Assembly: GCF_007679965.1 (NCBI RefSeq)
Contig: NZ_VEHL01000001.1
Location: 186,001 to 250,000 of the forward strand
Length of the DNA stretch: 64,000 bases
Origin: Bordetella genomosp. 13
GTDB taxonomy: Bacteria; Pseudomonadota; Gammaproteobacteria; Burkholderiales; Burkholderiaceae_B
Reading direction: 5' to 3'
Shown here one piece after another: positions 17,728 to 26,314 of the stretch. The notes beneath the pieces were generated by a model. It worked only from the letters and a program-made list of their open reading frames with translations. It had not been told where the DNA came from and searched no databases. Both the position numbers and the translations under genes were made by a program. The first letter of the stretch is position 1; every line of letters starts with the position of its first letter.

Positions 17728-19248
17728 TCACCAGGCCATCGCGCAGGCCTCGCGGCGCAAGTCCGCGGCGGCTTCCAGCATCCCTTCCGGCAGCCGGCGC
17801 ACCGCCTTGATCGAGCCGAAATAGAACGGATGCAGCGAGTCGGCCTGCACTGTGATCCCCGCCGCGCGCAGCCGGTCCACCACCGTGGCGGGAAAGCCCG
17901 GCTCGCATTGCAGGCTGCCGTCGCGGGCGATGCTCCAGCGCGGCAGGTCGATGGCCTGCGGAAGGGGCAGGCCATCGTCCAGCGCGTTGAAAATGTATTG
18001 CACGCCGGTGGTGGTCTGGCTGACGCCGCCGGGCGACACCGCGTACAGCACGGGACGGCCGCCAGCCAGCACCAGATAGGGATTCAAGGTGTGCACGGGT
18101 TTCTTGCCGGGCGCCAGCATGTTGTGGCGCCGCGGGTCCAGGCTGAACTCGCCCAGCCGGTTGTTCATCAGCACGCCGGTGCCGGGGTCCACGCACCCGC
18201 TGCCGAAGGGCTGGAAGACGCTTTGCAGCATGACCAGCCCATTGCCCTGGGCGTCGGCCAGCACGATGCCCGCCGTGTCGCCCGGGTCCTCGCCGTCCGT
18301 CCGGCCGGTCGGATGGGGCGCGGGAAGTTCCGGACACGGCCAGGCCGCTCGAGTATCGGCGACCCGGTCATGCAGCGCGGGCAGCAGGCGGCGAGCCTGC
18401 ATCACCTGCGCGTACAGCCTGTCGTCGCGAGGCCGGCCGATCTCGTGGCGCAGCGCGTGCAATTGCGCCAGCATCAACACGCCGACCGAGTTGGGCGGCA
18501 TGACGCCGATGCGCCAGCCGCCGATGTCCTGCCAGACCGGATCGCGCCATTGCGCGCGGATGCCCAGCAGGTCGTCCGCCTCCAGCAGGCCGCCGGTCTC
18601 CTTCGCGAACGTGCACAGCGCCGCGGCGGCCGGGCCCTCGTAGAACCCGGCTTCTCCCTGGTCCGCGATACGTTCGAGCGTCCGCGCCAGCGCGGCCTGC
18701 GGGTAGGGCGTGCCCGCAAGGCGGTCCCTGCCCGCATCCATGAAGGCCTGTGCGAAGCCGGGCTGGCCGCGCACCGGCGGTCCGGCCAGCGACAGGTTGC
18801 GGGCCAGTTCGCTGCTGAAGGCACCGCCGTCCGCGGCCAGGGCGATCGCCGGCTGGAACAGGCTGCGCCACGGCAATTTTCCATGGGCCCGGTGCGCCGC
18901 CGCCCACATTCTCACCAGCCCCGGCACCAGCCAGCTGCGCGGGCCGCGCCCGTCGATGACGCCGTCGAATGCCGAGGGGACCGCTCGCCGCGGGGCCACG
19001 CCGGAGCCGTCCAGGGCGCGCAGCCTGCCGGTGGCCGCATCGTAGAACAGGGCCATGGCGCAGCCGCCCAGCGAGGTTGCGTGCGGCAGTGCGACGGTCA
19101 GCACCGCCGACGCGGCGATCATGGCGTCGCACAGCGACCCGCCCGCTTCGAGCTGCAGCCGGGCGGCATGCGTGGCCTGGTGATGGCCGGTGGCGACGCC
19201 ATGGTGGCGGCCATACAGGCTGGCCCGGGGGCGTGACGGCATGCTCAT
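17728..19248 (-). CDS. Gamma-glutamyltransferase family protein
   Basis: A 506-residue member of the Ntn-hydrolase gamma-glutamyltransferase family, the last gene of the long catabolic operon. Family signatures are LEAGGSLCDAMIAASAVLTV, the FGSGCVDPGTGVLMNNR block, and NPYLVLAGGRPVLYAVSPGG. The expected nucleophile region reads GDTAGIVLAD (T325) where classic enzymes have TTHxSVVD, so the Thr seems kept but the next Thr-His is changed. No signal peptide is visible, unlike periplasmic Ggt. The ATG overlaps the CoxG stop by ATGA (19245-19248), fixing the start and showing translational coupling. It may remove or transfer a glutamyl-type or other acyl amide in the pathway; the actual substrate is unknown. 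Confidence 0.87.
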   Translation of the reverse strand: MSMPSRPRASLYGRHHGVATGHHQATHAARLQLEAGGSLCDAMIAASAVLTVALPHATSLGGCAMALFYDAATGRLRALDGSGVAPRRAVPSAFDGVIDGRGPRSWLVPGLVRMWAAAHRAHGKLPWRSLFQPAIALAADGGAFSSELARNLSLAGPPVRGQPGFAQAFMDAGRDRLAGTPYPQAALARTLERIADQGEAGFYEGPAAAALCTFAKETGGLLEADDLLGIRAQWRDPVWQDIGGWRIGVMPPNSVGVLMLAQLHALRHEIGRPRDDRLYAQVMQARRLLPALHDRVADTRAAWPCPELPAPHPTGRTDGEDPGDTAGIVLADAQGNGLVMLQSVFQPFGSGCVDPGTGVLMNNRLGEFSLDPRRHNMLAPGKKPVHTLNPYLVLAGGRPVLYAVSPGGVSQTTTGVQYIFNALDDGLPLPQAIDLPRWSIARDGSLQCEPGFPATVVDRLRAAGITVQADSLHPFYFGSIKAVRRLPEGMLEAAADLRREACAMAW

Positions 19249-19850
19249 CGCAGCCAGCTCGCGAGAAAGGTGCCCGCGAAGCATCCCAGGCCGCACGCCG
19301 CCGGCAGCCACCATGATGAAAAGGCAGCCGCCGCGGCCGTGGGTGCCGAGCCCGGTCCAAGCGCCGGCTCGACAGGGCGAGGGCCAACCGCCGCGGCCAC
19401 GGCGTCGGGCGCGCCGTTCAGCCGCCGCTGCACGTTCTGGAAGAAGCGTTCCGAGAACTTGCGCGCGGTGCTGTCGATCAGCCTGCTGCCCAGTTGCGCG
19501 AGCTTGCCGCTGATGACGGTCTCGGCCGAATAGGACAGCAGCGTGCCGCCTTCGATGTCGCTGAGGTCGATGCGGATGCGCCCCTGCGCCGAGCCCGCCA
19601 TGCCGCCGTTGCCTTCGCCCACCAGCCAGTACGATTCCATCTCGGTCTCGACCTCGCGGCGGAAGGTCACGTCGAACGAGGCGCGTACCGGTCCGACGCT
19701 GCTGGTCAGCGTGGCGGCGTAGCTGTCCGCGTCCTTCGCCTGCAACGCCTTGCAGTCGGGAATCGTGGCGCGCAGGAACGCGGCATCGTTCAGCGCCTGC
19801 CACACCGCCGCGCGATCGGCGGCCAGCGTCTTGCTGCCCTCGATCAGCAT
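19245..19850 (-). CDS. CoxG-like SRPBCC protein with C-terminal membrane anchor
   Basis: A 201-residue protein. Residues 1-145 form the CoxG/SRPBCC carbon-monoxide-dehydrogenase-subunit-G fold (VWQALNDAAFLRATIPDCKA, SARGR-like GSAQGRIRIDLSDIEGGTLL, SAETVISGKLAQLGSRLID). A Pro/Ala-rich linker follows, then one hydrophobic segment (WWLPAACGLGCFAGTFLASW) at the C-terminus. CoxG proteins accompany molybdenum hydroxylases of the CO-dehydrogenase family and recruit them to the membrane or help mature them. That fits the three Mo-hydroxylase genes in the same operon. It starts 1 base before the end of the upstream monooxygenase gene region and overlaps the glutamyltransferase start. Confidence 0.88.
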   Translation of the reverse strand: MLIEGSKTLAADRAAVWQALNDAAFLRATIPDCKALQAKDADSYAATLTSSVGPVRASFDVTFRREVETEMESYWLVGEGNGGMAGSAQGRIRIDLSDIEGGTLLSYSAETVISGKLAQLGSRLIDSTARKFSERFFQNVQRRLNGAPDAVAAAVGPRPVEPALGPGSAPTAAAAAFSSWWLPAACGLGCFAGTFLASWLR

Positions 19851-19851
19851 G

Positions 19852-20991
19852 TCAGGCCTCCGGCTCGATGTGGATGCCCGCCAGCCGCAGCCCGTGATCG
19901 GCGATGCGCATGCGGTCGTTCAGGGACTTGAACCGGCCAAAGCTCCACACCACCAGCGGCCGCGCGAAATCCAGCATGACGGGCCACTGGCGCGTGAACG
20001 CGTCGTAGCGGCAGGCCCAGGCCTGCGTGCGGTCGCTGATGAACCGCACGCGCCGCTCCCACTCCTGCAGCGCCCGGGGCACGTCGGGCTCGTCGCGCAG
20101 CAAAGTGGCCAGCGCCAGCGCGTTCATCAGGGTCAGGCCCGCGCCCTGGCCGAGCGTGGGCGGCAGGCCATGCGCCGCATCCCCCAGGATGGCCACGTTG
20201 CCCACGGCCCAGCGCGGGCACTTCACGACGCCGTAGGGGTATTGCGTGGCCGGCGCCTTCGACAGTTCGCCGAACAGGTCGCGCAGCAGCGGGAAGCGGC
20301 GCGACCAGTCCTCCACGTCCAGCGGCAGCCGCGCGGCGCCGGCGTCCGATGCCGGCGCGACCATGTAGACATACGTGTGGCGCGGGCCCGCGGGCGTGAC
20401 GCCGATGCGGCGATTGCCCGACCAGTGTTCCACGGTCTGCAGCTCCGGCGTGAAGCGGCGCGATTCGATCAGGAAACGGTCGATCAGCGTGGGAAGCTCG
20501 GTGAAGCCGCCGCCGATGCCGAGCGACTGGCGCACGGCCGAATGCACGCCGTCCGCCGCCACGATGAGATCGGCGCGGTGCGTGCCGTGGCTGGTCAGCA
20601 GCGAGCCATCTCGCACGCCCGTCACGCGCGAGCCCGTCACGACTTCGACGCCGCAGTCCAGGGCAGTGTCGCGCAGCCCTTCGATCAGCGCCTGGCGCGG
20701 GAACGTGTGCACGCGCGAGGCGCCGCTCAGCTCCCGCTGCTGCTTGACGCGGCCGTCGGCGAAGCGGATCTGCGCACGTTCCAGCGGGGTGCCGCGCGCC
20801 TCGATGCGCCGCATGACGCCAAGGTGCTCCAACACTTCCAGGCTGTTGTTCTTGATGTAGATGCCGGCGCCGATCTCGCGGATCTCGGAGCCTTGTTCGT
20901 GCACGCGGACCCGCCATCCCTGGCGCGCCAGCAGTGCGCCGGCGGCCAGGCCGCCGATGCCGCCTCCGGCGATTTCTGCGGTACGTGTCAT
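19852..20991 (-). CDS. FAD-dependent aromatic monooxygenase (NicC/salicylate hydroxylase-like)
   Basis: About 379 residues, a single-component flavin hydroxylase. The dinucleotide fold is AGGGIGGLAAGALLARQGWR, the middle DG motif region is ADLIVAADGVHSAVRQSL, and the FAD-ribityl motif is NVAILGDAAHGLPPTLGQGA. Such enzymes hydroxylate an aromatic or pyridine ring with NAD(P)H and O2; the general wording is like 6-hydroxynicotinate 3-monooxygenase. Two starts are possible: ATG at 20991 (chosen, with GAGTGAGAAAG ahead) or GTG at 21003, whose first bases overlap the RidA stop. In the operon it would follow the Mo hydroxylase and prepare the ring for cleavage. Confidence 0.9.
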   Translation of the reverse strand: MTRTAEIAGGGIGGLAAGALLARQGWRVRVHEQGSEIREIGAGIYIKNNSLEVLEHLGVMRRIEARGTPLERAQIRFADGRVKQQRELSGASRVHTFPRQALIEGLRDTALDCGVEVVTGSRVTGVRDGSLLTSHGTHRADLIVAADGVHSAVRQSLGIGGGFTELPTLIDRFLIESRRFTPELQTVEHWSGNRRIGVTPAGPRHTYVYMVAPASDAGAARLPLDVEDWSRRFPLLRDLFGELSKAPATQYPYGVVKCPRWAVGNVAILGDAAHGLPPTLGQGAGLTLMNALALATLLRDEPDVPRALQEWERRVRFISDRTQAWACRYDAFTRQWPVMLDFARPLVVWSFGRFKSLNDRMRIADHGLRLAGIHIEPEA

Positions 20992-20999
20992 GGGCTTTC

Positions 21000-21491
21000 T
21001 CACTCGATCTCGACGACCATTTCCAGTTCGATCGGCATGTTGAACGGCAACGCCGCGAAGCCGACCGCGCAGCGCGCGTGGATGCCGGCTTCGCCGAACA
21101 CTGCCGTCAGCACGTCCGAGGCGCCGTCGATGACTTCCGGCTGGCGGAAGAAATCGGGCGTCGACGCGACCATGCCGAACAGGCGCACGACGCGGCGCAC
21201 GCGCGACAGGTCGCCGATCTCGGCCTTCAGCGAGGTGAGTGCGCTGATGACCGCGTTGCGCGCGCCCTCCTTGCCGACCTCGACCGAGATCTCGCCGCCC
21301 AGCTTGCCCTTGTGGGTCTGTTCAGAGCCCTTGAAGGTGCCGTGGCCGGCCACGAAGACGAGATTGCCGGTGGTGACCGCGCCGGTGTAGTTGCCGACCG
21401 GCTGGCGGCGCTCGGGCAGGTCGATGCCCAGTTCGGCCAGGCGGGCTTCCGGGGTGGCGCCTTGCAGGGACTTGAAGGTTTCGATGGACAT
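21000..21491 (-). CDS. RidA family (YjgF/YER057c) protein
   Basis: A 163-residue RidA-superfamily protein. Recognisable parts are GNLVFVAGHGTFKGSEQ, the substrate-pocket region ARNAVISALTSLKAEIGDL, and ARCAVGFAALPFNMPIELEM with the Arg of the usual R-x-A/C-V signature. RidA proteins hydrolyse reactive enamines or imines; relatives in aromatic pathways act as 2-aminomuconate deaminases. Between a ring-cleaving dioxygenase and a flavin monooxygenase, a role in deaminating a nitrogen-containing ring-cleavage product is a reasonable inference. Confidence 0.9.
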   Translation of the reverse strand: MSIETFKSLQGATPEARLAELGIDLPERRQPVGNYTGAVTTGNLVFVAGHGTFKGSEQTHKGKLGGEISVEVGKEGARNAVISALTSLKAEIGDLSRVRRVVRLFGMVASTPDFFRQPEVIDGASDVLTAVFGEAGIHARCAVGFAALPFNMPIELEMVVEIE

Positions 21492-21501
21492 GTAAAGCTC
21501 C

Positions 21502-22596
21502 TCAGTTGGTAGGATTGACGCGCTGCTTCGCCAGGCGCAGCTGCGTGGCGGCGCCCGAGGTCAGCAACGCGTGGATATGGAACTCGTCGCGCAGGCGGTC
21601 CGGATTCATCTCCAGCAGGGCCTGCCGTTCGTCGGCGGCCAGCGCGTAGCCCTCGCACCAGGCATGCGGGTCGCGCAGGTACTGCTGCGCGCTGGCGGGG
21701 TCGCTGCGCAGGCGGAACACGGCCTCCACCAGCGCGGCGCGATGCGGCGGAAGCTCGGGATAGATCAGGGCCGGCGGCTGCGCCGGGACGGTCAGGTCCC
21801 AGCCCAGCACGGAATACGTGTGATGCCACGAGGGCTCGAAGCACGCCGTGAACGGCGCGCGGTTGCCGACCGCGCCCGCCGCCGCCAGCGTCGCGCGCAG
21901 CTCGACGTTGCCGGTCCGGTCCAGGGCATGGGTGTCATACGCCAGCAGGGCGCTGAGATTGCCCGCCACCATCTGCTCGTACATCGCGCGGTCGGTGTCC
22001 ACGTCGGGCTTCGGATAGTGCACCGTGCCCGGGTAGTGCGAGAGGCCGCCGCTGGCGATCAACAGGGCGCGGCGTCCCATGCGCTGCACGGCGCGCGCCA
22101 GCGCCTGCCCGAAGGCGTGGCAGCGCAGCGGCGAAGGCTGCGGCGGCACGTAGGAATTCACGAAGATCGGCGTCATCGGCACCGAGCGGTCGAAGCCCAT
22201 GAACTCGTAGGGAATGGTGAACGCCGTGGGCAGCTTGGCCGACAGCGTGTAGGCCAGGTCGAAGCCTTCCTGTTCCATGGCCCGCACCAGGCCATATCCC
22301 ATGCTGGCATCCAGCCGCCAGTCGCCGCGGTGCTTGTGCATGCCGTCGGCGTGGGTGGCGGCGTGCACGCAGAAGGCCGGCACCGAGTGCGTGACGAAGT
22401 GGTCGCCGTGGTCGTTGGACAGCACGATGATGCAGTCGGGCTGCAGCGCGCGCAGCCGCTCACCCAGTTCCGCCATGGCGGCACGCACGCGTTCGACCTG
22501 GTCCAGGTCCTCGGTGTCGGGGCGGGACAGGAATTGCGGCGCATGCGGCACCGAGGCGACGCCGACGATGCCGGCGGGCAGAGCAGTGTGGTTCAT
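21502..22596 (-). CDS. Type III extradiol ring-cleavage dioxygenase (LigB fused to LigA-like tail)
   Basis: A 364-residue protein. Residues 1 to about 275 are a LigB-type catalytic domain, with the iron-ligand regions GVASVPHAPQFL and IVLSNDHGDHF, the later LLIASGGLSHYPG, and a closing SWHHTYSVLGWDL. The last 85 residues (CEGYALAADERQALLEMNPD, then LRDEFHIHALLTSGA) resemble the small LigA subunit of protocatechuate 4,5-dioxygenase, so the two subunits appear fused. It would cleave a dihydroxylated aromatic or pyridine ring with Fe(II) and O2. The ATG overlaps the stop of the iron-sulfur gene (ATGA at 22593-22596), which fixes the start. Confidence 0.9.
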   Translation of the reverse strand: MNHTALPAGIVGVASVPHAPQFLSRPDTEDLDQVERVRAAMAELGERLRALQPDCIIVLSNDHGDHFVTHSVPAFCVHAATHADGMHKHRGDWRLDASMGYGLVRAMEQEGFDLAYTLSAKLPTAFTIPYEFMGFDRSVPMTPIFVNSYVPPQPSPLRCHAFGQALARAVQRMGRRALLIASGGLSHYPGTVHYPKPDVDTDRAMYEQMVAGNLSALLAYDTHALDRTGNVELRATLAAAGAVGNRAPFTACFEPSWHHTYSVLGWDLTVPAQPPALIYPELPPHRAALVEAVFRLRSDPASAQQYLRDPHAWCEGYALAADERQALLEMNPDRLRDEFHIHALLTSGAATQLRLAKQRVNPTN

Positions 22597-23066
22597 GAGG
22601 TTTCCTTGCCGAGTTCGTCCAGCGCGTTGACGATGCCCTGGTAGCCGGTGCAGCGGCAGATGTTTCCGCAGAGCTGGCGGCGTATGGCCTCCGTCGAGCC
22701 GGCCTGGCCGCGCGACAGCATGGCGTGTCCCGTGACGAGCATCCCTGGCGTGCAGAAGCCGCATTGCAGTCCATGGTGGCGATGCAGCGCGTCGCGCAGC
22801 CGGTCCGCCAGCGCGTCCTGCAGGCCCTCCGCGGTGACGACGGCACAACCGTCGCAGGCCGCGGCCAGCGTCAGGCACGCGCGGACCACCTCGCCGTCGA
22901 CCAGGACGTTGCAGGCGCCGCAGACGCCGTGCTCGCAGCCCAGGTGCACCGAGGTGGTCCCGGCCTGCTCGCGCAGGCAGTCCGCCAGCGTCTCGTTGTG
23001 TTCGACGGCCATCGACCGGGGTTGGCCGTTCAGCTGCAGGTCTACGGTCAGGGTGAGATCAGGCAT
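22593..23066 (-). CDS. Molybdenum hydroxylase small subunit, two [2Fe-2S] clusters
   Basis: A 157-residue CoxS/XdhA-type subunit. The plant-ferredoxin-type cluster is held by C44, C49, C52 and C64 (GCEHGVCGACNVLVDGE and VRAC). The second cluster in the helical domain is held by C102, C105, C137 and C139 (QCGFCTPGM and GNICRCTGY). It passes electrons from the molybdenum site to FAD. The start at MPDLTLTVDL gives the normal family length; the frame is open for another 34 codons without support. It overlaps the FAD-subunit gene by 8 bases and the dioxygenase gene by 4. Confidence 0.95.
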   Translation of the reverse strand: MPDLTLTVDLQLNGQPRSMAVEHNETLADCLREQAGTTSVHLGCEHGVCGACNVLVDGEVVRACLTLAAACDGCAVVTAEGLQDALADRLRDALHRHHGLQCGFCTPGMLVTGHAMLSRGQAGSTEAIRRQLCGNICRCTGYQGIVNALDELGKETS

Positions 23067-23901
23067 CGTGGCGCTCCAGGGCCTGATCGCAGGCCCGCAG
23101 CAGGTTGGCGGCATGCCGGTGAACGGCCGCCGGGGTATCGTCGGGATACGCACGCGCGACCTCGTCAACGGCGCATTCCATCAACCGCGGGCGGGGCGTC
23201 GCGGGGTCCGCGAGCAGGGCCGCGCACGCGGGCAATGCCCGTGGAGCAGGCGGCGGACCGCCCAGCCAGCATGACCATTGCCCATCCGCCCGCCGCAGCA
23301 CGACAGCCGAGCTGGCCGCGTACTCGCCCGCACGGTGCATGAGCTTCGAGCGGCCCCAGGCCGTCAGGCCCGCGGCGTCCGCATCGATGCCGACCGACAC
23401 CAGCAGTTCGTCGAACTGCGCGTCCGAGGTGAGCGGGCCCGTGATGAACGCGTCCAGCGGCAGTTCCCGGCTGCCACGCAGGCTGCGCAGTTGCACGCGC
23501 GCCTGCAGCGCGCAGAAGAGCAGCGGCCAGTCTCCCGCCGGATCGGCATGCACAAGGCTGCCCCCGACCGTGCCGCGCGTGCGGACTGCGGGAAAGGCGA
23601 TCTGCGCGGCATGGGCGGCCAGCAGACGGGCGAGCGGCGTATCGGCGGACGCGTGCGCCAGGTCCGCATGGGTGGCCATGGCACCGATGCGCCAGCCCGA
23701 GGCGGCCGCTTCGCGTTCGCGCAGCTCCGCGATCCGGCGCAGGTCCAGCAGCACGTGGGGGCGGGCCAGTCCGTAGCGCATGGCGGGCAGCAGGCTCTGT
23801 CCGCCGGCCAGCACCTTGGCATCCGTGCCCAGCGCCGCCAGCGCTTCCAGTGCCTGGTCCAGGGTGGACGGCGCGCGGTAGTCGAAATAGGGCAGCTTCA
23901 T
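23059..23901 (-). CDS. Molybdenum hydroxylase FAD-binding medium subunit
   Basis: A 280-residue CoxM-type subunit. The FAD-binding signature AKVLAGGQSLLPAMRYGLAR is near residues 28-48, and VRTRGTVGGSLVHADPAGDW is the second FAD loop (TxGGxxxxADPxxD). The C-terminal CO-dehydrogenase flavoprotein domain follows. It accepts electrons from the iron-sulfur subunit. The ATG overlaps the stop of the large subunit gene (ATGA at 23898-23901), so translation of the three subunits is coupled. Confidence 0.94.
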   Translation of the reverse strand: MKLPYFDYRAPSTLDQALEALAALGTDAKVLAGGQSLLPAMRYGLARPHVLLDLRRIAELREREAAASGWRIGAMATHADLAHASADTPLARLLAAHAAQIAFPAVRTRGTVGGSLVHADPAGDWPLLFCALQARVQLRSLRGSRELPLDAFITGPLTSDAQFDELLVSVGIDADAAGLTAWGRSKLMHRAGEYAASSAVVLRRADGQWSCWLGGPPPAPRALPACAALLADPATPRPRLMECAVDEVARAYPDDTPAAVHRHAANLLRACDQALERHDA

Positions 23902-26291
23902 GCCGGCTCCCGGCGTGCCAGCAGTTGCGTCAACAGGTCGTCGGGGTCGATGGGCGTGCGGTCCACCTGCACGTCGAACTCGCGCAGCGCGGCGCGAACC
24001 GCATTGGCGATCGCGGCCGGCGGCGGTACGGAGCCGCCTTCTCCCATGCCTTTCACGCCGAAGGCGGAGAACGGCGACGGCGTGCACAGGTGCACGATCG
24101 AGATGGGCGGCATCTCCATGGCGCTGGGCACGAGATAGTCGCCGAAGGTGACCGTCTGGGGCTGGCCGTCGGCGTTGTAGCGCATGGCCTCGTACAGCGC
24201 CTGGCCGATGCCTTGCGCGACGCCGCCGATGACCTGGCCGTCGGCGATGAGCGGATTCACCACCGTGCCGCAGTCCTCCACGACGAGATAGTCGGCGATG
24301 CTAACGAAGCCCGTGTCCAGGTCGACCTCGACGCGCGCGGCATGCACCGCATAGGAGAACGTGCCGGTCTCCACCTCGGGCCGGTAGAAGGCCTGCACCG
24401 ACATGCCCGGCTCGACGTCCCTGGGCAGCTTGTGGATCTGCACGGTGGAGATGCGCGATATCTCGGCCAGCGTCAGGCTGCCTTGCGCGCCGTGCAGCGC
24501 GCCATCGTGCACCCGCAGGTCCTGCGGCGCGTCGCCCAGGTTGGCGGCGGCGATGCGCCGCGCCTTGGCCAGCAGCAGCTCGCAGGCCTGGGCGACCGCG
24601 CCGCCGCCCATGACGATGGAGCGCGACGCCACGGTGCCCATGCCGTACGGGGTGGCGGCCGTGTCGCCCTGGCGCACGCGGATGTCGCGCAAGGGCAGCG
24701 AGGTCAGGTGCGCGGCGATCTGCGCGTAGCTGGTCGCGTGGCCCTGGCCATGGGCCAGCGTCCCCACGTCGATCTCCAGCGTGCCGTCGCCGTTCAGGCT
24801 GACGCGCGCGGCCTCGTGGCCGTACACCGTCGGCGAGCCCCGGCGGAACCATTCCTCGGCGCCATGCCCGGCCTGCTCGACCAGCATGGCGTAGCCGATG
24901 CCGGCGCGCTTGCGGCCCGCCTGCATCGGCGGAAGCGCCCAGCGTTGCCGGACCTGTTCGTCCATCGCGTCGATGGCCTGGGGGTAATTGCCTGAGTCGT
25001 AGGCGAGGCCCGTGGCCGTGACGTAGGGCATGCTGTCGGGCGCGATCAGGTTGCGGCGCCGCACGTCCAGCACGTCCATGTCCAGCGCGTGCGCCACCTC
25101 TTCGATGATGCGTTCCATCGCGAAGCATCCGCCGGGCCGGCCGACCCCGCGATACGGGCCGACGGGGCTCTTGTTGGTGTAGACGCTGATGGCCTCGAAA
25201 CGATAGTTCCGCACGTCGTACGGCCCCAGCATGACGTTGGCGGCCATGTTGGCCTCGATCGCGCCGGTGGACGTCTTGGCGCAATACGCGCCCGCGTCCA
25301 CGATGAAGCGCGCATCCACGGCATGGATGCGGCCGCCGCCGTCGAAATAGGCGGTGATCTCCTGGTCGTGCTGGCGGCTGTGGTTGCTGGCCACGAAATG
25401 TTCGTAGCGGTCCTCGATCCAGCGCACCGGGTGGTTGCATTCCATGGCCAGCGCCGTCAGCAGCACTTCTTCGGGATACAGGTTGCTCTTGGCGCCGAAG
25501 CCGCCGCCGACGTCCGGCACGATGACGCGCAGGTCACTCTCGCGCAGGCCCGGGATCTGCTGCGCCACGAAGCTGCGGATCAGGTGGGGCCGTTGCGTGG
25601 ACAGGTGCAGGTGCACCGCCGCCGTGGCCTTGTCGCGATAGGCCAGGACGCCGCGGCATTCCAGCGGGCTGGCCAGCACGCGTTCCATGACGAAGCGCCG
25701 GCTGACGCTGCGCAGGCCGTCGGCGCCCTCGCTGGCTGACCGGGCGACGTGGTCGAAATCGCCGATGGTGCGCGCCACGCGCATCACCAGGTTGCTGTCC
25801 AGGTTCTCGTGCAGCGGCGTGCCGGCGGGTCCCTGTTCCCATTCGCGGCGCGCGTCGACCACCGCGGGCAGCGGCTCGATGTCCAGCGAGACGAGGCCGG
25901 CCCAGTGTTCGGCCTGGGCGCGCGTCGGCGCCATGACCAGCGCCACGGGTTCACCCACGAAACGCACCTTGCGTTCGGCCAGCACGGGCCACGGGGCCCC
26001 GTGGAATCCGTCGCGCAGCAGTTCGGCGCGGATGGGCAGCACGCGGCCGGCATAGTCCTGCGCCAGCCGCACCATGTCGCGCGGCACGTCCGGATCGATC
26101 CGCACGTCCCTGAGCAGGCCGTGCGGGACCGGACTGCGCACGAATGCGACTTCCATGCATCCCGGCATGGCGATGTCGGCCACGAAGGATGCCCGGCCCG
26201 CCAGGTGCCGCGCGTCTTCCACGCGCGGCACGGGCTTGCCGATCCAGCTTGCCGCGCGGGCGGCGTGTTCGTGCGTAACGGAGGTGTCCAT
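23898..26291 (-). CDS. Molybdenum hydroxylase large (molybdopterin) subunit
   Basis: A 797-residue xanthine-dehydrogenase-family catalytic subunit. Molybdenum-cofactor motifs are VPDVGGGFGAKSNLYPEEVL, PVGPYRGVGRPGGCFAMERI and GGVAQGIGQALYEAM, and the catalytic Glu is in VKGMGEGGSVPPP near residue 750. The CO-dehydrogenase-specific AYxCSFR loop is replaced by PYRGVGR, so this is a hydroxylase of an organic ring or aldehyde, not a CO dehydrogenase. The family inserts oxygen from water into N-heteroaromatics such as nicotinate, quinoline or purines. It is the second gene of the operon, 23 bases after the Bug binding protein. The substrate is not determined. Confidence 0.94.
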   Translation of the reverse strand: MDTSVTHEHAARAASWIGKPVPRVEDARHLAGRASFVADIAMPGCMEVAFVRSPVPHGLLRDVRIDPDVPRDMVRLAQDYAGRVLPIRAELLRDGFHGAPWPVLAERKVRFVGEPVALVMAPTRAQAEHWAGLVSLDIEPLPAVVDARREWEQGPAGTPLHENLDSNLVMRVARTIGDFDHVARSASEGADGLRSVSRRFVMERVLASPLECRGVLAYRDKATAAVHLHLSTQRPHLIRSFVAQQIPGLRESDLRVIVPDVGGGFGAKSNLYPEEVLLTALAMECNHPVRWIEDRYEHFVASNHSRQHDQEITAYFDGGGRIHAVDARFIVDAGAYCAKTSTGAIEANMAANVMLGPYDVRNYRFEAISVYTNKSPVGPYRGVGRPGGCFAMERIIEEVAHALDMDVLDVRRRNLIAPDSMPYVTATGLAYDSGNYPQAIDAMDEQVRQRWALPPMQAGRKRAGIGYAMLVEQAGHGAEEWFRRGSPTVYGHEAARVSLNGDGTLEIDVGTLAHGQGHATSYAQIAAHLTSLPLRDIRVRQGDTAATPYGMGTVASRSIVMGGGAVAQACELLLAKARRIAAANLGDAPQDLRVHDGALHGAQGSLTLAEISRISTVQIHKLPRDVEPGMSVQAFYRPEVETGTFSYAVHAARVEVDLDTGFVSIADYLVVEDCGTVVNPLIADGQVIGGVAQGIGQALYEAMRYNADGQPQTVTFGDYLVPSAMEMPPISIVHLCTPSPFSAFGVKGMGEGGSVPPPAAIANAVRAALREFDVQVDRTPIDPDDLLTQLLARREPA

Positions 26292-26314
26292 CTGACTGCG
26301 CTGCCTGCCTGTGC

